Positions 20,481 to 31,400 of a DNA stretch of 64,000 nt are shown here, piece by piece. The stretch lies in the NCBI GenBank assembly GCA_003117195.1, contig BDSI01000028.1, positions 62,001-126,000 on the forward strand, in the 5' to 3' direction. Both the position numbers and the translations under genes were made by a program. The stretch comes from Eudorina sp. 2006-703-Eu-15 (Eukaryota > Chlorophyta > Chlorophyceae > Chlamydomonadales > Volvocaceae). The notes below the pieces were generated by a model, which had not been told where the DNA came from, made no database searches, and worked only from the letters and a program-made list of their open reading frames with translations. Position 1 is the stretch's first letter, and each line of letters starts with the position of its first letter.

Positions 20481-22445
20481 CTACCCCGGCAGCAGCATAG
20501 GCTGGTAGTCCCACAGCCGGCCCAAAGCGCTGCCCGCCAGAGCCCGCTGCACAACCGGCTCAACCGCCGCCGCAATCTGCAGAACAAAACGAGCGCATCC
20601 GCAGGACATTGATAATCAGCTCCATTTCTTGACTATTTCAGGTAATTTCCATGACCACTGATTCGACGTTCCAGGCCGTCGCAGTGTTCAAAGTGCTGGA
20701 CCTCGTGAAGTGAACATGTCGCTGCCGGCAGCGGCTGCACGCGCCGGCCTGGGGCCGCAGATGCGGCAGTGGACGGAGGGGTTCTCACCTGCTCATGGAT
20801 GGAGTCGATCGTTCCGGACGCATCAACGATGGCCCAGCGCTCGTCGCGGAGATTCGCAAAGGCCTGCATGACCTGCACATGCACATGCACGACAGCGACA
20901 TGATTTCAGAGCTGCTCGTAGGGAGGTTCAACAACCAGCGCCGCGGTTTCGGGCTCGCAAGTCAGCTTCCGTTCGTCCCCGGGAGCTTACGGCCGCCGGC
21001 CAGCCTAACTCCCAACCGAATTACCCGAACCCCAACCGGTGATCCAGCAGGTGATGCAACCCGAGAGGACGAGAGGTTTCCTCGTTCCTGCCCCTCCGCA
21101 GGTGGCCAGGAGCTGGTTCGACGTAGGTACATGAAACTACGCGTGTGAGCCAAACATTGAAGTGGACGTCCGCCCGTTTGACGAGTAAGGGTCCACTCCC
21201 AGGGGAAGCGTCTTTCCCGCCGTCATGGCACCGTGAATGCGTACAACTCCGACCCACCTTCTGCTGGAACTCCACCTTCTCGTATCGCTCCTGCCCGTAT
21301 CCTCCCCGCGCCGCTGTAGCCTCCGCCGTCATGGTCAGCTGCACCACCAGGTCAGCGGCTGGCAGCGGCACCTCGAGCGATTTGCAGTAATCCATGGACA
21401 GGTGCGGCACCCCCTTGGCCGCTGTGTACGCGACGCCGCTGTAGCTGTAGCGGTCAAGGACGAGGGTCGTGCCGCCCGCCAGCAGCCGGAGCATCTCCTC
21501 CCTGAAAGCCATGAAATTCGACCAGAACGGGCGCGGGACCCTGGCTCATTAATTATAAGGCAGATCAGGGCTGTCGCCGCCATTGGAATACACTATCGCG
21601 ACGGCGGGCCGAGGCCACCTGGACCCACATCGGGAACCGCCAGTTCGTGGCCCGTTGCCCCGCCCGAGCGCGACCGGCACACGGTTGGCAGATCTCGCCA
21701 CCCGCTGCTGCCTGGTTGACGGCCTTACGTGCTGCTGCTCCGATTTCGGTGTTGACACTGATCATGCAGCAGCTGATCGCGTTAGTGAGCGAAGCCCATC
21801 TCGCCTTGCTGTGCTGGCCGCATGGGCCGCAGCGTGCAACCCCATTCGTTCCGGCCACCCCATCCGTTGCAACCTCAAACCGGTGTGTTTAGAATTGCAA
21901 CCCGCCCGCCCGCCCGAAACCGGTGTGTGTGATGAGGCCGCGCACCTTTTCTCCAGGCGGTTGGCGACAAAGAGCATGTGGATGACCGCATCGTCCATGT
22001 GTGACTGCTCGGCCAGGTAGGCGTTAATGGCCTGGCCGATAGAGGTGGATCGATCGGGGAAGCGCCACATGACTGCATCCACCTGGCCGCAGGAGCGCAT
22101 CACGAACAACAGAATTAAGAGGCACGAACGACCACGGGCCGTTTAATCACACGGCGCTGCGTAACAGGGGACATTAGCTACGACGCGGCAAGCCGTGTAG
22201 TGGTGGGGCAACAGAGGGGAACAAGCACTCTTGGTATTGGTACCCGAACCACGTCACGAAGGAAAATGGGGAAACCGAACGGGCTGCAAGGTTCGGCAGT
22301 CTTTCTGCCTTTTCGAACTGACCCCTTGGCTCCGTAAGCGCTGAACGAGCTTGCTGCACTGCGTTGTTTTGCCGCATCTGTCACCACCTTCAAATACAAT
22401 CAACGCGCCACGACGGCGTTGCGCACAGTCGTAATTGGAAGACAT
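20481..22445 (-). CDS. TMK: Thymidylate kinase 2, short form (5 exons, 227 aa)
   Basis: Exons 22323-22445, 21946-22082, 21258-21501, 20789-20872 and 20481-20576 give 228 codons, close to the usual 200-230 residue length of eukaryotic dTMP kinases. Motifs: FEGGDRCGKTT P-loop at about 18-28, WRFPDRSTSIG, ANRLEKR, DRYSYSG, and RGGYGQERYE in the LID. It ends LGRLWDYQPMLLPG, matching the family C-terminus. There is no N-terminal extension, so it is probably cytosolic or nuclear, whereas kinase 1 may be organellar. All introns are GT-AG here, including the one that is GC-AG in kinase 1. Both genes lie head to tail, so a local duplication is the simple explanation. Catalytic residues look intact in both copies. 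Confidence 0.95.
21411..21499 (-). repeat. 89-bp segment identical to the paralogous kinase (copy 2)
   Basis: Counterpart of 19019-19107 within exon 3 of thymidylate kinase 2. The first difference on each side is a single base, then divergence rises, as expected for a short gene-conversion tract. Confidence 0.9.
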
Positions 22446-23802
22446 CGCTAGGCTTCACGGATAGTCGTAACCGGCAGTGCTTTGAGGAAAACCACCTCGA
22501 TGCGGGCACCGCATAAAATTTAGTGGACGGTGGGGCCTTAACGTTCTCTAACAACGGGAACGCCTCGCTCATGGATAAATCAGAATCACCGTAATATAAT
22601 AAATTTCAATACGACCCTTCAGTCTAGAGAGCCATGCAAAAAGAACCCTTCCCGCTTGTCTCCGTCGTTGGCCGTTAGCGGAATCCGTGCAAGGCCCAAG
22701 AGGCCGGCCGCCTTTTTATTCGGTGGCCGCCCCCAATGTTGTTATTCTCTTCGGCGCATGCTGTGGATCTGATGGGTACACTTTGATTGCTGGCGTAATA
22801 TATCTGGACGCAGTGGCTGGTGATGAAGCCGGCAAGCTTCTCCAACAACTTCTGAGCGTTGCCGGTGAGTAGGCGTACGTCCTGGCGTATGGCTCGATGT
22901 GCATGCATTACGGTCCGGTGATGGCAGTAATAATCTTTGAGACCTGACGCCGCGATTTCGCGACCTGATGACAATTAGCACTGCTGAGGACCATATTCCG
23001 TAACTGGCAACTCAGACTTTCCTCCGTGCGGGCCGTCAAGTCTGTGACGCTGTACCGCCCCTTACCAACTGAGGATAGAAATACTGTGCGGCCTAGCTCT
23101 TTCGCGCGTGTGCGCGCCGGTTCAGGCTGCGGGGTGACATTGTCCGTTGTTTGATAGGGAGGGCTCACGAGGCGAGAATGACGAATAAATCTGTTTCCAA
23201 CGCTTGATCAGATTATACGTGATCGAAAGATAACAGACGCTGCGTTCTTTCTGACTCTGCCCTCGTGTCGGCGCCTACTTCAGCTGACTGTGCCGCAGCG
23301 TGTGGATGATGAGCAAACGTAAACCAATCTTAGGACACCTTCATAGGGGGTACAGCCACTCCCGATGAGAGTAACTTTTGGTCCTGACACACGCTTTGTT
23401 TTGCGGCAAGGCTGACCTGTATTTGCGTGCGTTTGTTATTAATATACCACATTGCATCTTCGTGAAGGATGTTACAAACTTTCGTTCTACCGAGAAGGGT
23501 CGGCACAGCCGCCCTGTGCGGAAACAACTTGGAGACCTGAACTGACACGAAGGCTGCTTCTCTAGCGCGTCCACGCGTGCCATCTCAGTAATTTATACTG
23601 ACGACATCATCTCGCTGCATCCCTCGCACTTCCCTTTTTTGTCTTGGTTATACGCAGGAACTTCGTCGACTGCCGGGGTGTGCATTCAACGTCATCCAAG
23701 GTCAGGCCCCTGCTCCTTGCCGCGCTCCGACTACACCTTCACGGCCTCGGCTCCGAGTACACCTTCACGGCCTCGGCTCCCTTCTGTCCGGTGCCGTGTA
23801 TC
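22446..23802. promoter_or_regulatory. Divergent intergenic region between thymidylate kinase 2 and enoyl-CoA isomerase
   Basis: About 1.36 kb separating two divergently transcribed genes; it must contain both promoters. No exon is supported on either strand. Just before the isomerase start a 26-bp direct repeat (23727-23778) falls in its leader. Confidence 0.45.
23727..23778 (+). repeat. 26-bp direct duplication in the isomerase leader
   Basis: Two adjacent 26-bp units containing TACACCTTCACGGCCTCGGC differ by one base (CCGAC versus CCGAG). They end 24 nt before the ATG at 23803. Confidence 0.85.
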
Positions 23803-24654
23803 ATGGCAACCGTTCAGCACCTTCATGCGGATACCTCTGCCGATTTCGTCCATGTCGATGTGCAGCCGGGTGGAATTGCAATTGTCACGATAGCGAAGGA
23901 GCCAGTCAACTCGATGGATCTGGCCATGTGGGCTCGCCTTGACCAAGTCCTGTCGGATCTCGAAGGTGACGCATCCGTGAACGCCGTCATCTTCATTTCC
24001 GGCCTGAAGCGGGACGTCTTTTCTGCCGGCAATGATTTGATGGAGCTCTATGCCCCCAAGACGACGAGCGAGCGCTACGCCAAGTTTTGGGTGACTCAGA
24101 ACGCGTTCCTCGTGCGCCTGCATCACTCTCGCCTGGTCACCGTAGCTGCAATTCGGGGCGCGTGTCCTGCTGGCGGCTGCGCCATTTCATTATGCAGTGA
24201 CGCGCGCATCATTACACCCGATGGCTCCATGGGTTTGAACGAGGTGCAGCTAGGCATCCCGGTCCCGAAATTTTGGGGTTTGTTGATGTCTCGCGTGATT
24301 GGGCGGAAGGCAGCGGAATCCGTGCTGCTCTCCGGTCGGATGGTGAAAGCCGAGGAGGCCAAGGTGTTGGGACTTGTCGATGAAATTGTGCCCTCAGATA
24401 GGTTGTTGGAGAGTGCAATGGCGGTCGCACGCAAGGCTTGCATGCTGCCCAGTGCCGCGCGTGCGGCGACGAAGCTCCTGCTTCGGGATGACTTCCTGAA
24501 GGAGTGGCAGGCTTTTTATCCAAACGAGCCGGAGTTGGGCTGGAAGTTCCTGAGCAGCTCTTCCACTATTGCCACGCTGGAGGCTGCGATGCGACGGCTT
24601 TCGTCTAAGGGCCCTCAGAAGCAGCAAGCCGCACACCCCGTCTCGAAGTTGTGA
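23803..24654 (+). CDS. ECI: Delta3,Delta2-enoyl-CoA isomerase (ECI1-type), peroxisomal, intronless (283 aa)
   Basis: This crotonase-fold enzyme moves a cis-3 or trans-3 double bond to trans-2 so that unsaturated fatty acids can pass through beta-oxidation. Seen: the oxyanion-hole region VFSAGNDLMEL, the GACPAGGC signature (residues 119-126), and GLNEVQLGI with the glutamate at about 147 placed where ECI1-type isomerases have their catalytic base. The second glutamate typical of hydratases is not where expected, favouring isomerase. The C-terminus is Ser-Lys-Leu, a classical type-1 peroxisomal targeting signal. Start: ATG at 23803; the frame is open upstream to about 23644, but with no ATG there. 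The gene has no intron, unlike all its neighbours, which could mean retroposition or chance. A TGTAA 3'-end signal lies at 24987-24991. Confidence 0.92.
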   Translation: MATVQHLHADTSADFVHVDVQPGGIAIVTIAKEPVNSMDLAMWARLDQVLSDLEGDASVNAVIFISGLKRDVFSAGNDLMELYAPKTTSERYAKFWVTQNAFLVRLHHSRLVTVAAIRGACPAGGCAISLCSDARIITPDGSMGLNEVQLGIPVPKFWGLLMSRVIGRKAAESVLLSGRMVKAEEAKVLGLVDEIVPSDRLLESAMAVARKACMLPSAARAATKLLLRDDFLKEWQAFYPNEPELGWKFLSSSSTIATLEAAMRRLSSKGPQKQQAAHPVSKL

Positions 24655-25436
24655 TTTTTTCGTTTCTCATGACTTTTTAGCGTGTTTCAAGTGTACGACC
24701 TGTATTTCTGCGCGGTGCGCATCCGTGCCACTCTGTACATATCCGCTGCGTGTATACCTGAGGGGTTGAGAGGTGGTGTATGAAGTTGTGGCAGCTTCTG
24801 CTTCGCATTTTTTCTATCATTTGAATGGGCCTTGGCTGCATGGCAATTGGTACATGCAAGTCCAAGCAATTTGCATGTGTCAATCCTCATATGTTTGGTG
24901 TGAGTTGGCACTCAACCAGTGTGAGCGTTGAAATGTACAACATTGTACGGCAGACATGATCCGTACAGGATGTCAACATTATGGCGTGTAAGATTATTTT
25001 GATTGTGCTGTCATCTGCTAGAAAAGTTGTTTGTGCGGTCGCCTGTCAGAATCACTTATTCATGTACACGGAAGTGAAGAGAACAGATAGGTTGATATGT
25101 TTCAGTCAGCACAATATTAGCAATCAGTCGATCACATAACCACTATGTCATACACTTCTGTGCTGCTTCTGTGAATATCTCAGCATGTCGTAAGTTTCAG
25201 TTTCAGGAAATATGTCACTCCCCATTGAACAAACGACACGCCAGAAATGTGTAGGCCAACGACTCACCCCCCATTGAATAAACGGTCACTCCATGTCTCA
25301 CGGCAAAAAACCCACATCGCTTGCCCAATTGTCTGCCCAGCAGAAAGCCAACGCGCGCACACAACCATATCTCTCCAATCTGTAACTCGAAGTCCGCGTC
25401 ACGTAACAACTAGGAGATCAACAGCACGCACGCGTG
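24655..25436. other. Convergent 3' region of isomerase and PhoD-like genes
   Basis: AT-richer spacer between two convergent genes. The TGTAA at 24987 serves the isomerase. No exon is supported, and no obvious minus-strand TGTAA is present for the PhoD-like gene. Confidence 0.5.
24987..24991 (+). terminator. TGTAA polyadenylation signal for the isomerase
   Basis: TGTAA is the usual volvocine 3'-end signal; this one sits about 330 nt past the stop codon in an AT-rich stretch. Confidence 0.55.
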
Positions 25437-28400
25437 TCAGTACCCATAAGCAGGGGGCCCGCCGCCGTATGAAGGCGGTTGCGCAAATCCCGCGTTCGGT
25501 GGCGCAGCTGCCGGGTAGGGCGCCTGACCCGGCGCCGGGTAGCCACCTGCCGCAGGCGGGTACTGCCCGGCTGCAGCAGCAGGCTGGGGGTAGTAAGGCG
25601 CCGCGTACTGAGCGGGCGCCTGCGGGGCCGCCGGATAGGCCGGCTGCTGCGGATACGCCACGTAGGCACCCTGCTGCGGAGCCTGGCCGTATCCTGGCGG
25701 GTGTGGGGCAGGCGGATAGCCAGGCTGCTGTGGCGGTGGCTGCTGGTACGGTTGCTGGTACGGCTGCTGTGGCGGTGGCTGCTGGTACGGTTGCTGGTAC
25801 GGCTGCTGTGGCGGTGGCTGCTGGTACGGCTGCTGCGGTTGCGGCTGCTGGTACGGCTGCTGCGGTTGCGGCAGCTGGTACGGCTGCTGCGGTGGCTGTT
25901 GGTACGGCTGCTGCGGTGGTGACTGCTGGTACGGCTGCTGCGGTGGTGGCTGCTGGTACGGCTGCTGCGGATTCTGCTGCGGGTACGGCTGTTGCGGGTT
26001 CTGCTGCGGGTATGGCTGCTGCGGTGGCTGCTGCGGTGGCGGCTGCGGGTATGGCTGCTGGTAAGGTTGCTGCTGGGTATACCCAGCCGTCTGACCGGGC
26101 GGGTACTGCCCTGCAGGTGGCGCCCCGCCGTACGAACTGCCGGGGCCCTGCGCGCCTCCCGGCGCCGACTGTTGCGGGTACTGCCCCGCCTGCGTCCCTA
26201 CAGCCGGGTAGCTCCCTGTCGAGCCTGCCGTGCCCAGCGGCCCGTTGCGCGCTGGCGGCTGCATCGGCTGCTGCTGGCTGTGCTGGTCGATGTCGCTCTG
26301 CAACCCAAAGCTCTGACGCTGGCCCGGGCCCTGGGCCGGGGCCTCTGCGAAGGACAGCTGCTGCAGCTGCTGCGCTGCCGCCGAAGCCCCCGCCAGCGAC
26401 GGCGGGTGCTGCTCCATGGTCCCGCTGGACACAAAGGTCTGCGCCGTCACCTGCGTCAGTGATGGACCCCTTGGCGCCCCCGCCACCGCCGCCGCCGCTG
26501 CCACCGCCGTGGCGCCCCCCCCCGTCGCAGCCGCCATTGTTGGGGCGCGAACTGGCAGAGCCGCGTCCAGCCCGACGCCCGCCGCCACCAGCTCCTCCTG
26601 GAACCTGAGCATGAGGGGCTGCGGCAGCGGCAGCGCCTCCGGCAGCGGCCCCTGTACGAAGGTGCCCTCCAGAAGCGGCACCGTGATGTCGTACGTGTAC
26701 GGCCGGCTCTCCTTGTAGATCGGGTGCTCCACTCGCAGTTGAAACACCAGCGAGCCGTCGGCGGGACCGCCCGAGATGCCCCCGGCCATGATGGCGGCGG
26801 TGGCGCCGACGCCCTGCAGCAGCGGCCGCTCGTGGATGTCGCACCAGTTGCGGGCCCCCTTGAGTAGGCCGTTGTTCTCAAAGATGCCCCGCATCTTCTC
26901 GCGGGTGACCTGCGGGGCGAGGTACGGGGGGTGGGACCAGAGGGGGGATGGGGGTGACGTGACAACCGATGTCTGTGTGTGTTTAGAAAAGTCTAAACCC
27001 GCCCGCCCGAACCCAGGTGCAGATACACTTACCTTATAACCTGTGTGTGTAAAAGATAACTGATAACCTGTGTGTTTGTGTGGATGTGTGTGTTTGTGTG
27101 GATGGACTCTGCGGTGCTGTTCAGGCTTCCCAGCACGCCCAAGCATGTACGGTGCAAAGACACACGGTTTCGTTCGAGATACCTTCCTGGCGGCCTCCGT
27201 CCCCCCTTTGAGCTACACATCCGCGACCCTCGATCGCTCAGGTCCGGGCGAGTTTCAAGGACAGCACTGGGGGGGTGGGGTGGGTGGGTGGGTGGACGCG
27301 CGCGTTTTCTCGCCGCGGCCGTCACCCAGCCTTGGGTGTGTATTGGGCTCAAGAGGGTGCGCAGTGTCGCTCCGCTGGCTGGCCCGCTATCCGGACCTGC
27401 ACCGCCACCGGCGGGACGTGCGGCGCCGCACGTGACCACACATTCCGGCGCACGTCAGCTGTGCGTCGCTGGCCGGCCCCTCACCGGGTCCAGCATCTTG
27501 GGCTTGTTGCTGGCGGTGAGCGCCCTGATGACCGCATCGGGGGGCGGCACGTTGCCGATGGCGGAGCTGATCACCTGGACCATGTAGCTGGGGGACGGGG
27601 CGGGGCGGGCCGGGGCGGGGCGAGGCGGGGCGGGGCGAGGCGGGGCGGGGCCAGAAGCGGCGGGGCGAAGGGACGGGAGTGACGGCGGGTGGCACTCAGG
27701 CGGGTGGCTGAGGAACCCCTGCGGGAACGGGCGCCGAGCCCCTGGGCTGCCAGGGGCTGCAGCCCCATGGCATGCTGTCCACGGCAGCTTCTGCTCAAGA
27801 CGATACCGCTGTCACTGGACGTTTGTTGACTCGGACGTACGACACCGAAGGTATGTCCGTGATGGCGTTGCTTGGTGTTCCCATGCCGCGCGGCAGGTCC
27901 CATACCTGGCCTGCCGCATGGCTTCCCCGACCCATCCCGCCCCTAGCCCATCACCCACACCCTAATGTTCATCATCCACTTAGGCAACGGGAGGGCGGCT
28001 CACCGGTGGTCCCTCTTGAGGGAAACCTTGGGCATGGAATGGAAGTGCGCAGCGCCCGCGCAGTGCACATCGCCGGACAGGATGCTGAAGCGGATCCCCC
28101 GTTTCTGGAGGGGGCAGGCGGACAGGGCAGGGACAGCGTCGCAACCTGCTCAGGAGCACTCGTCCAAACGGCGCACGGCGCGCCTACCCCGTTCCCAACC
28201 CGTATTTCCCTGCGCTGTGCTCCTCCATCGCCTCATCCCCCCGGCCCCGCCCTGACACCGCCCCTGCCAGCCCCAGCCCACAACCTCAACCCACATCCCA
28301 ACCCGGCTTACCTCAGCCACGTCCTGCATCATCCTGACGAAGCAGTACTTCTCCACCTCGTGGATGCGAGCCGACCAGTGGTCCAACAGGTCGTCCAGCA

Positions 28401-31400
28401 GCTCGGGCTCACCTGCGGGACGGGGCGGCGGGAGGGTGCCGTGCCCAAGCGGGGACCGAGGGCACTCGGGTGCGTGTCGAGACCTCCAGGGCATGGGCCA
28501 GGTGACGGACGCCCGATTCCCATCCCCAACTGCCCCGCGATCACCGCTGGGATGCATGGGGCGGACAAGGGGTGTTGTCTGCTCGGAAGTGGCCAGGGCG
28601 ACTGCGATATTGGAACGGGACGCTTGCTGATAGAGGGTCCATTGGGTGCTCGCGAGCTGGTGTGCGGAGCCCCCTTTTAAGCGCAGCCGCCCATTGAGGA
28701 GGCGCTGCAGCGCTGCGAGCGGGGCAGCGAACGGCGGCCAGGCCGCACCCGCACCCCGGAAGAGGGGCTCAGTCGACGATATTTTGAGCGGCGCAGTGGA
28801 GTGCAAGTGGAAGGGGTGGCGCGTCGCACCGGCGCGTGCTGGTCTGTGCTCACCGAACTGGCTGTAGATCTGGCTGGACAGGCCGGTCTTCTGCAGGAAG
28901 GCGGTCACCGCGGACCCCACCAGGCCCGTGCCCGCCAGGGCCACTGCGGGGTGGGGCGGGGCGGGGCGGGGCGGGGGAGGGTGCGTTGGTGCGAACGGAA
29001 GGCGGAACCGGTCCTTGCTACTTGGGCGTGACACGCGCCTCCACAGGAACCTCGACTAGGACCTTTGAAGGAGCCACTGATAACAAGTCACCACCTCGAT
29101 GTTGACTCGTGTCGTGATGTAAACGGCCGCGGGCTCTGACCCAGGCCGACGAGCAGCCCTGACAAGAACGCCAAAGCGGCTGACGTGGGACATCCAGATG
29201 ACTTTCGGACCTGACCCGGCAGGGCCGCTCCCGGCCGAGTGATTCGACCGACGGTCCCTCCCCTCCCCCGCCCGCCGGCACCCACTCATGGCCTCCTCAA
29301 CGCCCGGCACGGAGGGGTACACCAGCGGCACGGTGGCCAGCACCACCACATGCCGCACTCCGGCGGGCAGCTTGGCGATCTGACGGCGCAGGGGCGGGCA
29401 GGGACCAAGGGAGAAGTGTCGTTGCCGCCGATGTGGTGGGCAGCCTTGGCGGGGCGTGAGGGAGGTGCACTCAACACGGCCACGTGCCATCCCGCACGAG
29501 GCGACCGAAAGCAGCGCGCGCGAGAGAGTGCGCGCACCACCGCGTCAGAGGGAGGCGGGTGCAGCCTGTGCCCCTGAAGGACATGCGCGGACCCAGACGC
29601 GGTCCATAAGCAGCAGGAGTGCCCCCCCACTTCATGCGGCAGAGGTTCCTCACACAGCGCCCTGCATGAGTGCCACCTAGGTGTCGGCGGGCACGCGGCC
29701 ATGCGGCCCCAGCCCGCTACCACGGCCCCCGGCCGCAGCTCCCAGCAGGTGGCCCTAGCCCCCCAGCCCCCCGGCCCCCTCCCACCTGGTCTGCGAAGGC
29801 GGCCCACGAGGCGGGCCGGATGATCTGCTGGCGGGTGCGCTCCCCCCTGGAGTCCAACCCCACCACCGCGGTGGTGTTTCCCAGCATGACCGTCCATGAC
29901 AGGCCCGTCAGGCCCCAGCCCTGGGTGGTGCGGAGTGAAGGGCAGCGGAAAAGGGAGAGGGTTCTGGGGACCAATACATGGCACGGCAAGGATGGGAGGA
30001 TTGTAATCAAGGCTGCGGGCCCACGCCATCGTGCTTCCTCCATCCGTCGGACCGCGTCAGTTGGTCAGTCGCCCAGCCCGTGGTCACCTTGTTGAGCTCG
30101 CGGTAGTTGTCCTCCGCCGCGTGGCACTGGAAGAGCAGGTAGAACTTGCGGGCCACGAAGTAGACCCCGGCGAACACGGCGCAGTTCTGCAGCTCGGGCG
30201 GGTAGGAGCCCCAGCCGTCGAAGATGTCGTGGTCGTCCCACACCATCACCTGGAGGGCGACAGAGGGAGGGAGGGAGGGGCCGGGCGGGAACAGACGAAT
30301 GGGACATATGCCGGGGCGGGAGCAGGTAACACGTCGAGGTAACGCAGGACCCGGGCGTCCGTTCCACATTCCCACAGAAAGCGCTGCGTGCTCTCCATCA
30401 CCGGCAGGGTTCCCAGTCCCGGCCGTATGCCCCGGGGCCAAATTCGGGGGACGTGTTTCTCTCTCCCGGAGACCCTTTGACGCCGTGCTTGGGCGCGAGT
30501 CTCCTGCGGGGCCATCCCCTGCTTCCCGGTAAGTTTTCCTCTGCTCTGCCGAGAGTCCCCGGTCCCGCCACCGTTCCCCCGGTTTCATTTCCCCCCCTCC
30601 ACGCCGCGCCTCCGCGCACCATCGGGATGCTGGCGAGCGCGTCCCGGAACACCTCCTTGCCGAAGTGGGTGGTGTAGTTCCGGAAGTAAAAGTCGAACAC
30701 CTCGTTGACCATCTCCTGGCTGAAGGGGTGCATGTTGCGGCTGGGCTTGTCCTGGATGCCGGTCCACTGGGCGGGGGAGGGGCAGGGGGAGGGCGGTGAG
30801 AGGGGAGTTAGGGGGAAGATACACGCAAGGCTGGCAGGACTGCGGTTGACCGCCTGCAAGCACTCCCTCGCACACACAGATGCATACACGGACTGGTTTC
30901 CTTGCTGAACACACAACAATAATAGAATGGCTTTGTGATGGCACCCCGGGCAGCTGGGATGACGCGGCGGCAGGCGGAGGCAAGGGGCGGGCGTGCCGCT
31001 GCGGAAGGAGGAGTGGGGCCGCAGCTGGCCAGGAGTACCTGATGGGGCCGTCGGGGACAGGGCGCTGGCCTGTGCGAAGTTGTACGGCATCCAAAAGAGG
31101 CGCGTCCAAGAGGCCGATGCCGACGCCACACCGTGCTCACACCCTCGTGTACGGCGAAATCGCGCCAAACTACATACCCCACACCCCCTAGAGGTCCCCG
31201 CCCCCGGCAACACCCCCCATGTCCCCGGCCAGCGATGCCCTTCGCGCCCCCTGGACGCACCTGCAGCAGGCTGTTGACCTTCCACACGTCTGCGGCGCGA
31301 GAGAAAGGAGGCGACGGGGCAGGCCACCGGAACCTTGAAACGGAACAGACAGGACATGCGGCAAGATGGGGAGCGCGGCGTGGGCGTGGGCGCTGCGCTG

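Noticed and set aside
23644..23802. N-terminal extension of the isomerase that might be a second targeting peptide
   Set aside because: The frame is open but begins with TTG, contains the 26-bp duplication and has no ATG before 23803.
25247..26608. 453-aa plus-strand ORF and a 481-aa minus-strand Ala/Pro-rich ORF over the same DNA
   Set aside because: Alternate frames of the PQQPY repeat exon; only the frame encoding PQQPY joins in phase to the PhoD exons.
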